Shown here in pieces: positions 27,801 to 38,400 of a DNA stretch of 64,000 nt. A program made the position numbers and the translations under genes. The stretch's first letter is position 1, and every line of letters starts with the position of its first letter. Origin of the DNA: Serinus canaria (lineage: Eukaryota; Chordata; Aves; Passeriformes; Fringillidae); the NCBI RefSeq assembly GCF_022539315.1, contig NC_066338.1, positions 2,418,001-2,482,000 on the forward strand, given 5' to 3'. Under the pieces are notes generated by a model. The model was not told where the DNA came from. It worked only from the letters and a program-made list of their open reading frames with translations, and searched no databases.

Positions 27801-30257
27801 CACTTTCCAGACATTTAAACTTACTTTAACATAGGAAGGGAAAAAGTTCTCGGACAACTTTTCTTTGCACTTTGCTAAGCTATTTGAAGCACTCCGTGGT
27901 GAATCTTCCTTTTTCTTTTCGCCTCGGAGCTGATAGGAATTCGACTAGATTTATGAAAATACGTCGAGGAATTCCTACTCTGCTGGCACAGTGTTTTCTT
28001 GAGAGAAAGCCTGCAAAAGCTTTTTCGCTAAGATGTAGGCGGCAAGAGCCTCAGAAGACGGGTTACCGCAACTGGCCGAAGGTAGGTACCGGTTCCCGGG
28101 GTCTTTCGGCAGAAGTTGCGGTCCGGAGCGCACATCTAACGCCACTATGCTCTGTGCACGAACAAGCCGCTTCTTCGCCTCCGGGCGACGGAGAGCTCGG
28201 CAGATGCTGAGACGCGTTAAACGAAGGCGCAAAGCACCGGGATTGAGTGCACAGCTCTCAAACTGAGCCAGGACAATAACTAACCAGTTTCCAGACATTA
28301 TAACTTACTTTAATATAGGAAGGGAAAAAGTTTGCAGACAACTTTTCTTTGCACCTTTCTAAGCTATTTGAAGCACTCCGTTGGGATTCTTAAATTTTCT
28401 TTTCGCCTCTGAGCTGATACGAATTCGACTAGCTTTATGAAACTGCGTCGAGAGATTCCCACTGTGCTGGCACAGTATTTTCTTGAGAGAAAGCCAGGAA
28501 AAGCTTTTTCTCTAAGATGTAGTCGGCAAGAGCCGCAGAATACAGGTTACCGCAACTCGCCGAAGGTAGGTACCGGTTCCCGGCGTCTTTCAGCACAAGT
28601 TGCGGTCCGGAGCATAAAGCGCCCGGCACAATGATTGTGCGCGAACAAGCGGCTTCTTCGCCTCCAAGCGACGGAGAGCTCGGCAGATGCTGAGACGCGT
28701 TAAATGAAGGCGCAAAGCACTGGGATTGAGTGCACAGCTCTCAAACTGAGCCAGGACAATAACTAACCAGTTTCCAGACATTATAACTTACTTTAATATA
28801 GGAAGGGAAAAAGTTCTTGGACAACTTTTCTTTGCACCTTTCTAAGCTATTTGAAGCACTCCGTGGGGATTCTTAAATTTTCTTTTCGCCTCGGAGCTGA
28901 TAGGAATTCGACTAGCTTTATGAAACTGCGTCGAGAGATTCCTACTGTTCTGGCACAGTTTTTTCTTGAGAGAAAGCCTGGAAAAGCTTTTTCGCTAAGA
29001 TGTAGGCGGCAAGAGCCGCAGAAGATGGTTTAACGCAACTTGCCGAAGGTAGGTACCGGTTCCCGGCTTCTTTCGGCAGAAGCCGCGGTCCGGAGCGCTA
29101 CAGCGACCGCCACTATGCTCTGTGCGCGAACAAGCCGCTTCTTCGCCTCCGGGCGACGGAGAGCTCGGCAGATGCTGAGACGCGTTAAACGAAGGCGCAA
29201 AGCACCGGGATTGAGTGCACAGCTCTCAAACTGAGCCAGGACAAGAACTAACCACTTTCCAGACATTTAAACTTACTTTAACATAGGAAGGGAAAAAGTT
29301 CTCAGACAACTTTTCTTTGCATTTTGCTAAGCTATTTGAAGCACTGCGTGGTGATTCTTAATTTTCTTTTCGCCTCGGAGCTGATAGGAATTCGACTAGC
29401 TTTATGAAACTGCGTCGAGAGATTCCTACTGTGCTGGCACAGTTTTTTCTTGAGAGAAAGCCTGGAAAAGCTTTTTCGCTAAGATGTAGGCGGCAAGAGC
29501 CGCAGAAGACGGGTTACCGCAACTGGCCGAAGGTAGGTACCGGTTCCCGGCGTCTTTCGGCAGAAGTTGCGGTCCGGAGCGCAAAGCGACCGGCACAATG
29601 ATTGTGCGCGAACAAGCCGCTTCTTCGCCTCCGGGCGACGGAGAGCTCGGCAGATGCTGAGACGCGTTAAACGAAGGCGCAAAGCACCGGGATTGAGTGC
29701 ACAGCTCTCAAACTGAGCCAGGACAAGAACTAACCAGTTTCCAGACATTTAAACTTACTTTAACATAGGAAGGGAAAAAGTTCTCAGACAACTTTTCTTT
29801 GCACTTTCTAAGCTATTTGAAGCACTCCGTGGGATTCTTACATTTTCTTTTCGCCTCGGAGCTGATAGGAATTCGACTAGCTTTATGAAACTGCGTCGAG
29901 AGATTCCTACTGTGCTGGCACAGTTTTTTCTTGAGAGAAAGCCTGGAAAAGCTTTTTCGCTAAGATGTAGGCGGCAAGAGCCGCAGAAGACGGGTTACCG
30001 CAACTGGCCGAAGGTAGGTACCGGTTCCCGGCGTCTTTCGGCAGAAGCCGCGGTCCGGAGCGCACAGCTACCGCCACTATGCTCTGTGCGCGAACAAGCC
30101 GCTTCTTCGCCTCCGGGCGACGGAGAGCTCGGCAGATGCTGAGACGCGTTAAACGAAGGCGCAAAGCACCGGGATTGAGTGCACAGCTCTCAAACTGAGC
30201 CAGGACAAGAACTAACCACTTTCCAGACATTTAAACTTACTTTAACATAGGAAGGGA

Positions 30258-30278
30258 AAAAGTTCTCGGACAACTTTT
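30258..30278. repeat. Dyad 1 of the monomer (7-bp arms, 7-nt loop)
   Basis: AAAAGTT (30258-30264), loop CTCGGAC, AACTTTT (30272-30278). The arms are perfect complements and are intact in nearly all copies of 5536-50778, while the loop varies among CTCGGAC, CTCAGAC, CGCAGAC, TGCAGAC, CACTGAC and CTCGAAC. Arm exceptions include 15298 (AAAAGAT), 16762 (AACTTTC) and some copies after 55752 (AACATTT). Function unknown. Confidence 0.8.
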
Positions 30279-30391
30279 CTTTGCACCTTTCTAAGCTATT
30301 TGAAGCACTCCGTGGGATTCTTAAATTTTCTTTTCGCCTCGGAGCTGATAGGAATTCGACTAGCTTTATGAAACTGCGTCGAGAGATTCCT

Positions 30392-30412
30392 ACTGTGCTG
30401 GCACAGTTTTTT
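30392..30412. repeat. Dyad 2 of the monomer followed by a T run
   Basis: ACTGTGCTGGCACAGT (30392-30407) is a dyad that can form a 6-bp stem with a CTGG loop. It runs directly into TTTTTT (30407-30412). Many copies break the pairing (ACTCTGCTGG, GGCAGAG, ACTGTTCTGG), so the structure is not strictly kept. Confidence 0.7.
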
Positions 30413-30556
30413 CTTGAGAGAAAGCCTGGAAAAGCTTTTTCGCTAAGATGTAGGCGGCAAGAGCCGCAGAAGACGGGTTACCGCAACTGGCCGAAGGTAG
30501 GTACCGGTTCCCGGCGTCTTTCGGCAGAAGTTGCGGTCCGGAGCATAAAGCGACCG

Positions 30557-30571
30557 GCACAATGATTGTGC
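30557..30571. repeat. Dyad 3, found in one of two alternative 3' segments
   Basis: GCACAATGATTGTGC has 7-bp complementary arms around one central G. It occurs only in copies carrying the GGAGCATAAAGCGACCGG variant. The other main variant reads CCACTATGCTCTGTGCGCG at this place, and a third reads GCACAATGCTTGTGC, which is only partly symmetrical. Confidence 0.75.
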
Positions 30572-30592
30572 GCGAACAAGCCGCTTCTTCGC

Positions 30593-30607
30593 CTCCGGGC
30601 GACGGAG
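30593..30607. repeat. Dyad 4 in the CpG-dense core
   Basis: CTCCG (30593-30597), loop GGCGA, CGGAG (30603-30607), flanked by GCCG and CGGC further out. It is present in most copies. The GGGGAACGGAG variant keeps the arms and changes the loop. Confidence 0.65.
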
Positions 30608-31591
30608 AGCTCGGCAGATGCTGAGACGCGTTAAACGAAGGCGCAAAGCACCGGGATTGAGTGCACAGCTCTCAAACTGAGCCAGGACAAGAACTAACCA
30701 GTTTCCAGACATTTAAACTTACTTTAACATAGGAAGGGAAAAAGTTCTCGGACAACTTTTCTTTGCATCTTTCTAAGCTATTTGAAGCACTCCGTGGGAA
30801 TCTTACTTTTCTTTTCGCCTCGGAGCTGATAGGAATTCGACTAGCTTTATGAAAACTGCGTCGAGAGATTCCTACTGTGCTGGCACAGTTTTTTCTTGAG
30901 AGAAAGCCTGGAAAAGCTTTTTCGCTAAGATGTAGGCGGCAAGAGCCGCAGAAGACGGGTTACCGCAACTGGCCGAAGGTAGGTACCGGTTCCCGGCGTC
31001 TTTCGGCAGAAGCGCGGTCCGGAGCGCACAGCGACCGCCACAATGCTTGTGCGCGAACAAGCCGCTTCTTCGCCTCCGGGCGACGGAGAGCTCGGCAGAT
31101 GCTGAGACGCGTTAAACGAAGGCGCAAAGCACCGGGATTGAGTGCACAGCTCTCAAACTGAGCCAGGACAAGAACTAACCACGTTTCCAGACATTTAAAC
31201 TTACTTTAACATAGGAAGGGAAAAAGTTCTCGAGACAACTTTTCTTTGCATCTTTCTAAGCTATTTGAAGCACTCCGTGGGGATTCTTAATTTTCTTTTC
31301 GCCTCGGAGCTGATAGGAATTCGACTAGCTTTATGAAACTGCGTCGAGAGATTCCTACTGTGCTGGCACAGTTTTTTCTTGAGAGAAAGCCTGGAAAAGC
31401 TTTTTCGCTAAGATGTAGGCGGCAAGAGCCGCAGAAGACGGGTTACCGCAACTGGCCGAAGGTAGGTGCCGGTTCCCGGCGTCTTTCGGCAGAAGCTGCG
31501 GTCCGGAGCGCACAGCGACCGGCTCAATGCCTTGTGCTCGAAAAAGCCGCTTCTTCGCCTCCGGGCGACGGAGAGCTCGGCAGATGCTGAG

Positions 31592-34500
31592 ACGCGTTAA
31601 ACGAAAGCGCAAAGCACCGGGATTGAGTGCACACCTCTCAAAAAGAGCCAGGACAAGAACTAACCACTTTCCAGACATTTAAACTTACTTTAACATAGGA
31701 AGGGAAAAAGTTCTCAGACAACTTTTCTTTGCACCTTTCTAAGCTATTTGAAGCACTCCGTGGGGAATCTTCAATTTTCTTTTCACCTCGGAGCTGATAG
31801 GAATTCGACTAGCTTTATGAAACTGCGTCGAGAGATTCCTACTGTGCTGGCACAGTTTTTTCTTGAGAGAAAGCCTGGAAAAGCTTTTTCGCTAAGATGT
31901 AGGCGGCAAGAGCCGCAGAAGACGGGTTACCGCAACTGGCCGAAGGTAGGTGCCGGTTCCCGGCGTCTTTCGGCAGAAGCTGCGGTCCGGAGCGCACAGC
32001 GACCGGCACAATGCTTGTGCGCGAACAAGCCGCTTCTTCGCCTCCGGGCGACGGAGAGCTCGGCAGATGCTGAGACGCGTTAAACGAAGGCGCAAAGCAC
32101 CGGGATTGAGTTCACAGCTGTCAAACAGAGCCAGGACAAGAACTAACCACTTTCCAGACATTTAAACTTACTTTAACATAGGAAGGGAAAAAGTTCTCAG
32201 ACAACTTTTCTTTGCACCTTTCTAAGCTATTTGAAGCACTCCGTGGGGAATCTTCCTTTTTCTTTTCACCTCGGAGCTGATAGGAATTCGACTAGCTTTA
32301 TGAAAACACGTCGAGGGATTCCTAATCTTCTGGCACAGTTTTTTCTTGAGAGAAAGCCTGGAAAAGCTTTTTCGCTAAGATGTAGGCGGCAAGACCCGCA
32401 GAAGACGGGTTACTGCAACTCACCGAGGGAGGTACCAGTTCCCCTGGTCTTTCAGCAGAAGCCGCGGTCCGCAGTGCACAGCTACCGCACATGCTCTGGC
32501 GCGAACAAGCCGCTTCTTCGCCTCCGGGCGACGGAGAGCTCGGCAGATGCTGAGACGCGTTAAACGAAGGCGCAAAGCACCGGGATTGAGTGCACAGCTC
32601 TCAAACTGAGCCAGGACAAGAACTTACCACTTTCCAGACATTTAAACTTACTTTAAGATAGGAAGGGAAAAAGTTCTCAGACAACTTTTCTTTGCATTTT
32701 GCTAAGCTATTTGAAGCACTCAGTGGGGATTCTTAAATATTCTTTTCGCCTCAGAGCTGATAGGAATTCGACTAGCTTTATGAAGCTGCGTCGAGAGATT
32801 CCTACTGTGCTGGCACAGTTTTTTCTTGAGAGAAAGCCTGGAAAAGCTTTTTCACTATGATGTAGGCGGCAAGAGCCACAGAAGACGGGTTACCGCAACT
32901 GGCCGAAGGTAGGTGCCGGTTCCCGGCGTCTTTCTTCAGAAGTTGCGGTCTGAAGCATAAAGCGACCGGCACAATGATTGTGAGCGAATAAGCTGCTTCT
33001 TCGCCTCCGGGGAACGGAGAGTTCTGCAGATGCTGAGACGCGTTAAACGAGGGCGCAAAGCACTGGGATTGACTGCACAGCTCTCAAACTGAGCCAGGAC
33101 AAGAACTAACCACTTTCCAGACATTTAAACTTACTTTAACAGACGAAGGGAAAAAGTTCTCGGACAACTTTTCTTTGCAGTTTGCTAAGCTATTTGAAGC
33201 ACTCCGTGGGGATTCTTAATTTTCTTTTCACCTCGGAGCTGATAGGAATTCGACTAGCTTTATTAAAACGCGTCGAGGGATTCCTACTCTGCTGGCACAG
33301 TTTTTTCTTGAGAGAAAGCCTGGAAAAGCTTTTTCGCTAAGATGTAGGCGGCAGAGCCGCAGAAGACGGGTTACCGCAACTGGCCGAAGGTAGGTACCGG
33401 TTCCCGGCGTCTTTCGGCAGAAGCTGCGGTCCGGAGCGCACAGCGACCGCCACAATGCTCTGTGCGCGAACAAGCCGCTTCTTCGCCTCCGGGGAACGGA
33501 GAGTTCTGCAGATGCTGAGACGCGTTAAACGAGGGCGCAAAGCACTGGGATTGACTGCACAGCTCTCAAACTGAGCCAGGACAAGAACTAACCACTTTCC
33601 AGACATTTAAACTTACTTTAACATAGGAAGGGAAAAAGTTCTCGGGCAACTTTTCTTTGCATTTTGCTAAGCTATTTGAAGCACTGCGTGGTGAATCTTC
33701 CTTTTTCTTTTCGCCTCGGAGCTGATAGGAATTCGACTAGCTTTATGAAACTGCGTCGAGAGATTCCTACTGTGCTGGCACAGTTTTTTCTTGAGAGAAA
33801 GCCTGGAAAAGCTTTTTCGCTAAGATGTAGGCGGCAAGAGCCGCAGAAGACGGGTTACCGCAACTGGCCGAAGGTAGGTGCCGGTTCCCGGCGTCTTTCG
33901 GCAGAAGCCGCGGTCCGGAGCGCACAGCGACCGGCACAATGCTCTGTGCGCGAACAAGCCGCTTCTTCGCCTCCGGGCGACGGAGAGCTCGGCAGATGCT
34001 GAGACGCGTTAAACGAAGGCGCAAAGCACCGGGATTGAGTGCACAGCTCTCAAACTGAGCCAGGACAAGAACTAACCACTTTCCAGACATTTAAACTTAC
34101 TTTAACAGATGAAGGGAAAAAGTTCTCGGACAACTTTTCTTTGCATTTTCTAAGCTATTTGAAGCACTCCGTGGGATTCTTAATTTTCTTTTCGCCTCGG
34201 AGCTGATAGGAATTCGACTAGCTTTATGAAACTGCGTCGAGAGATTCCTACTGTGCTGGCACAGTTTTTTCTTGAGAGAAAGCCTGGAAAAGCTTTTTCG
34301 CTAAGATGTAGGCGGCAAGAGCCGCAGAAGACGGGTTACCGCAACTGGCCGAAGGTAGGTACCGGTTCCCGGCGTCTTTCGGCAGAAGCTGCGGTCCGGA
34401 GCGCACAGCGACCGGCACAATGCTTGTGCGCGAACAAGCCGCTTCTTCGCCTCCGGGCGACGGAGAGCTCGGCAGATGCTGAGACGCGTTAAACGAAGGC

Positions 34501-35449
34501 GCAAAGCACCGGGATTGAGTGCACAGCTCTCAAACTGAGCCAGGACAAGAACTAACCACTTTCCAGACATTTAAACTTACTTTAACATAGGAAGGGAAAA
34601 AGTTCTCGGACAACTTTTCTTTGCATTTTGCTAAGCTATTTGAAGCACTGCGTGGTGAATCTTCCTTTTTCTTTTCGCCTCGGAGCTGATAGGAATTCGA
34701 CTAGCTTTATGAAACTGCGTCGAGAGATTCCTACTGTGCTGGCACAGTTTTTTCTTGAGAGAAAGCCTGGAAAAGCTTTTTCGCTAAGATGTAGGCGGCA
34801 AGAGCCGCAGAAGACGGGTTACCGCAACTGGCCGAAGGTAGGTGCCGGTTCCCGGCGTCTTTCGGCAGAAGCGCGGTCCGGAGCGCACAGCTACCGCCAC
34901 AATGCTCTGTGCGCGAAAAAGCCGCTTCTTCGCCTCCGGGCGAACGGAGAGCTCGGCAGATGCTGAGACGCGTTAAACGAAGGCGCAAAGCACCGGGATT
35001 GAGTGCACAGCTCTCAAACTGAGCCAGGACAAGAACTAACCACTTTCCAGACATTTAAACTTACTTTAACATAGGAAGGGAAAAAGTTCTCGGACAACTT
35101 TTCTTTGCACCTTTCTAAGCTATTTGAAGCACTCCGTGGGGATTCTTAATTTTCTTTTCGCCTCGGAGCTGATAGGAATTCGACTAGCTTTATGAAACTG
35201 CGTCGAGAGATTCCTACTGTGCTGGCACAGTTTTTTCTTGAGAGAAAGCCTGGAAAAGCTTTTTCGCTAAGATGTAGGCGGCAAGAGCCGCAGAAGACGG
35301 GTTACCGCAACTGGCCGAAGGTAGGTACCGGTTCCCGGCGTCTTTCGGCAGAAGTTGCGGTCTGGAGCATAAAGCGACCGGCACAATGATTGTGCGCGAA
35401 CAAGCCGCTTCTTCGCCTCCGGGCGACGGAGAGTTTGGCAGATGCTGAG
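31592..35449. repeat. 482-bp array, block 5 (copies 55-62)
   Basis: Anchors at 31817, 32300, 32780, 33262 (ATT), 33745, 34226, 34709 and 35192. The variant AACAGACGAAGGG, replacing AACATAGGAAGGG, first appears here (near 33139). A copy at about 32457-32505 has several small dropouts in the variable segment. The GGGGAACGGAGAG variant of GGGCGACGGAGAG also enters here (33007, 33491). Confidence 0.87.
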
Positions 35450-38400
35450 ACGCGTTAAACGAAGGCGCAAAGCACCGGGGTTGAGTGCACAGCTCTCAAA
35501 CTGAGCCAGGACAAGAACTAACCAGTTTCCAGACATTTAAACTTACTTTAACATAGGAAGGGAAAAAGTTCTCGGACAACTTTTCTTTGCACCTTTCTAA
35601 GCTCTTTGAAGCACTCCGTGGGGATTCTTAAATTTTCTTTTCACCTCGGAGCTTATAGGAATTCGACTAGCTTTATGAAACTGCGGCGAGAGATTCCTAC
35701 TGTGCTGGCACAGTTTTTTCTTGAGAGAAAGCCTGGAAAAGCTTTTTCGCTAAGATGTAGGCGGCAAGAGCCTCAGAAGACGGGTTACCGCAACTTGCCG
35801 AAGGTAGGTACCAGTTCCCGGCGTCTTTCGGCAGAAGCCGCAGTCCGGAGCGCACAGCTACCGCCACTATGCTCTGTGCGCGAAAAAGCCGCTTCTTCGC
35901 CTCCGGGCGACAAAGAGCTTGGCAGATGCTGAGACGCGTTAAACGAAGGCGCAAAGCAGCGGGATTGAGTGCACAGCTCTCAAACTGAGCCAGGACATTA
36001 ACTAACCACTTTCCAGACATTTAAGCTTCCTGTAACAGATGAAGGACAAATGTTCTCGGACAACTTTTCTTTGCAATTTGCTAAGCTATTTGATGCACTG
36101 CGTGGTGAATCTTCCTTTTTCTTTTCGCCTCAGAGCTGATAGGAATTCGATTAGCTTTATGAAAATATGTCGAGAAATTCCTACTGTTCTGGCATAGTTT
36201 TTTCTTGAGAGAAAGCCTGGAAAAGCTTTTTCGCTAAGATGTAGGCGGCAAGAGCCTCAGAAGACGGGTTACCGCAACTTGCCGAAGGTAGGTACCGGTT
36301 CCCGGCGTCTTTCGGCAGAAGCCGCAGTCCGGAGCGCACAGCTACCGCCACTATGCTCTGTGCGCGAACAAGCCGCTTCTTCTCCTCCGGGCGACAAAGA
36401 GCTTGGCAGATGCTGAGACGCGTTAAACGACGGCGCAAAGCACCGGGATTGAGTGCACAGCTCTCGAACTGAGCCAGGACAAGAACTAACCACTTTCCAG
36501 ACATTTAAACTTACTTTAACAGACGAAGGGAAAAAGTTCTCGGACAACTTTTCTTTGCACCTTTCGAAGCTATTTGAAGCACTCCGTGGGATTCTTAATT
36601 TTCTTTTCGCCTCGGAGCTGATAGGAATTCGACTAGCTTTATGAAAATATGTCGAGAAATTCCTACTCTTCAGGCAGAGTTTTTTCTTGAGAGAAAGCCT
36701 GGAAAAGCTTTTTCGCTAAGATGTAGGCGGCAAGAGCCGCAGAAGACGGGTTACCGCAACTGGCCGAAGGTAGGTGCCGGTTCCCGGCGTCTTTCGGCAG
36801 AAGCTGCGGTCCGGAGCGCACAGCGACCGGCACAATGCTCTGTGCGCGAAAAAGCCGCTTCTTCGCCTCCGGGCGACGGAGAGCTCGGCAGATGCTGAGA
36901 CGCGTTAAACGACGGCGCAAAGCACCGGGATTGAGTGCACAGCTCTCAAACTGAGCCAGGACAAGAACTAACCACTTTCCAGACATTTAAACTTACTTTA
37001 ACATAGGAAGGGAAAAAGTTCTCGGACAACTTTTCTTTGCATTTTGCTAAGCTATTTGAAGCACTCCGTGGGGAATCTTCCTTTTCTTTTCGCCTCGGAG
37101 CTGATAGGAATTCGACTAGCTTTATGAAACTGCGTCGAGAGATTCCTACTGTGCTGGCACAGTTTTTTCTTGAGAGAAAGCCTGGAAAAGCTTTTTCGCT
37201 AAGATGTAGGCGGCAAGAGCCGCAGAAGACGGGTTACCGCAACTGGCCGAAGGTAGGTGCCGGTTCCCGGCGTCTTTCGGCAGAAGCCGCGGTCCGGAGC
37301 GCACAGCGACCGGCACAATGCTCTGTGCGCGAACAAGCCGCTTCTTCGCCTCCGGGCGACGGAGAGCTCGGCAGATGCTGAGACGCGTTAAACGAAGGCG
37401 CAAAGCACCGGGATTGAGTGCACAGCTCTCAAACTGAGCCAGGACAAGAACTAACCACTTTCCAGACATTTAAACTTACTTTAACATAGGAAGGGAAAAA
37501 GTTCTCGGACAACTTTTCTTTGCACCTTTCTAAGCTATTTGAAGCACTCCGTGGGGATTCTTAAATTTTCTTTTCGCCTCGGAGCTGATAGGAATTCGAC
37601 TAGCTTTATGAAACTGCGTCGAGAGATTCCTACTGTGCTGGCACAGTTTTTTCTTGAGAGAAAGCCTGGAAAAGCTTTTTTGCTAAGATGTAGGCGGCAA
37701 GAGCCGCAGAAGACGGGTTACCGCAACTGGCCGAAGGTAGGTACCGGTTCCCGGCGTCTTTCGGCAGAAGTTGCGGTCTGGAGCATAAAGCAACCGGCAC
37801 AATGATTGTGCGCGAAAAAGCCGCTTCTTCGCCTCCGGGGAACTGAGAGCTCGGCAGATGCTGAGACGCGTTAAACGAAGGCGCAAAGCACCGGGATTGA
37901 GTGCACAGCTCTCAAACTGAGCCAGGACATTAACTTACCACTTTCCAGACATTTAAACTTACTTTAACAGACGAAGGGAAAAAGTTCTCGGACAACTTTT
38001 CTTTGCATCTTTGCTAAGATATTTGAAACACTCCGTGGGGATTCTTAAATTTTCTTTTCGCTTCGGAGCTGATAGGAATTCGACTAGCTTTATGAAAGTG
38101 CGTCGAGAGATTCCTACTGTGCTGGCAGAGTTTTTTCTTGAGAGAAAGCCTGGAAAAGCTTTTTTGCTAAGATGTAGGCGGCAAGAGCCTCAGAAGACAG
38201 GTTACCGCAACTTGCCGAAGGTAGGTACCAGTTCCCGGCATCTTTTGGCAGAAGCCGCAATCCGGAGCGCACAGCTACCGCCACTATGCTCTGTGCGCGA
38301 AAAAGCCGCTTCTTCGCCTCCGGGGAACTGAGAGCTCGGCAGATGCTGAGACGCGTTAAACGAAGGCGCAAAGCACCAGGATTGAGTGCACAGCTCTCAA

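Larger units (their letters stand above)
30144..30625. repeat. Representative 482-bp monomer
   Basis: One near-consensus copy, taken from the MluI-type ACGCGT at 30144 to the base before the next one at 30626, exactly 482 bp. Landmarks: EcoRI GAATTC 30352-30357, HindIII AAGCTT 30432-30437 inside the 10-bp palindrome AAAAGCTTTT 30430-30439, KpnI GGTACC 30500-30505 overlapping AgeI ACCGGT 30503-30508, SacI GAGCTC 30607-30612. In a monomer phase of this type I count 34 CpG, 26 of them between about 30455 and 30655 and none in the stretch of about 70 bp that follows the dense core. Confidence 0.93.
24834..31591. repeat. 482-bp array, block 4 (copies 41-54), most homogeneous part
   Basis: Anchors at 25059, 25539, 26022, 26503, 26986, 27468, 27953, 28437, 28920, 29404, 29885, 30368, 30849 and 31333. 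Most copies differ from one another mainly by which known variant they carry and by single-base indels at those variant sites (for example CCGCAACTGCCG near 27583, AACCACGTTTCC at 31178). Copies 47-48 (27953, 28437) are exceptions with several private changes. This is either a recently homogenised core or partly an assembly average. Confidence 0.88.

Noticed and set aside
30392..30412. Rho-independent bacterial terminator
   Set aside because: The stem plus T run is superficially similar, but the context is a eukaryotic satellite with no genes, and pairing is broken in many copies.
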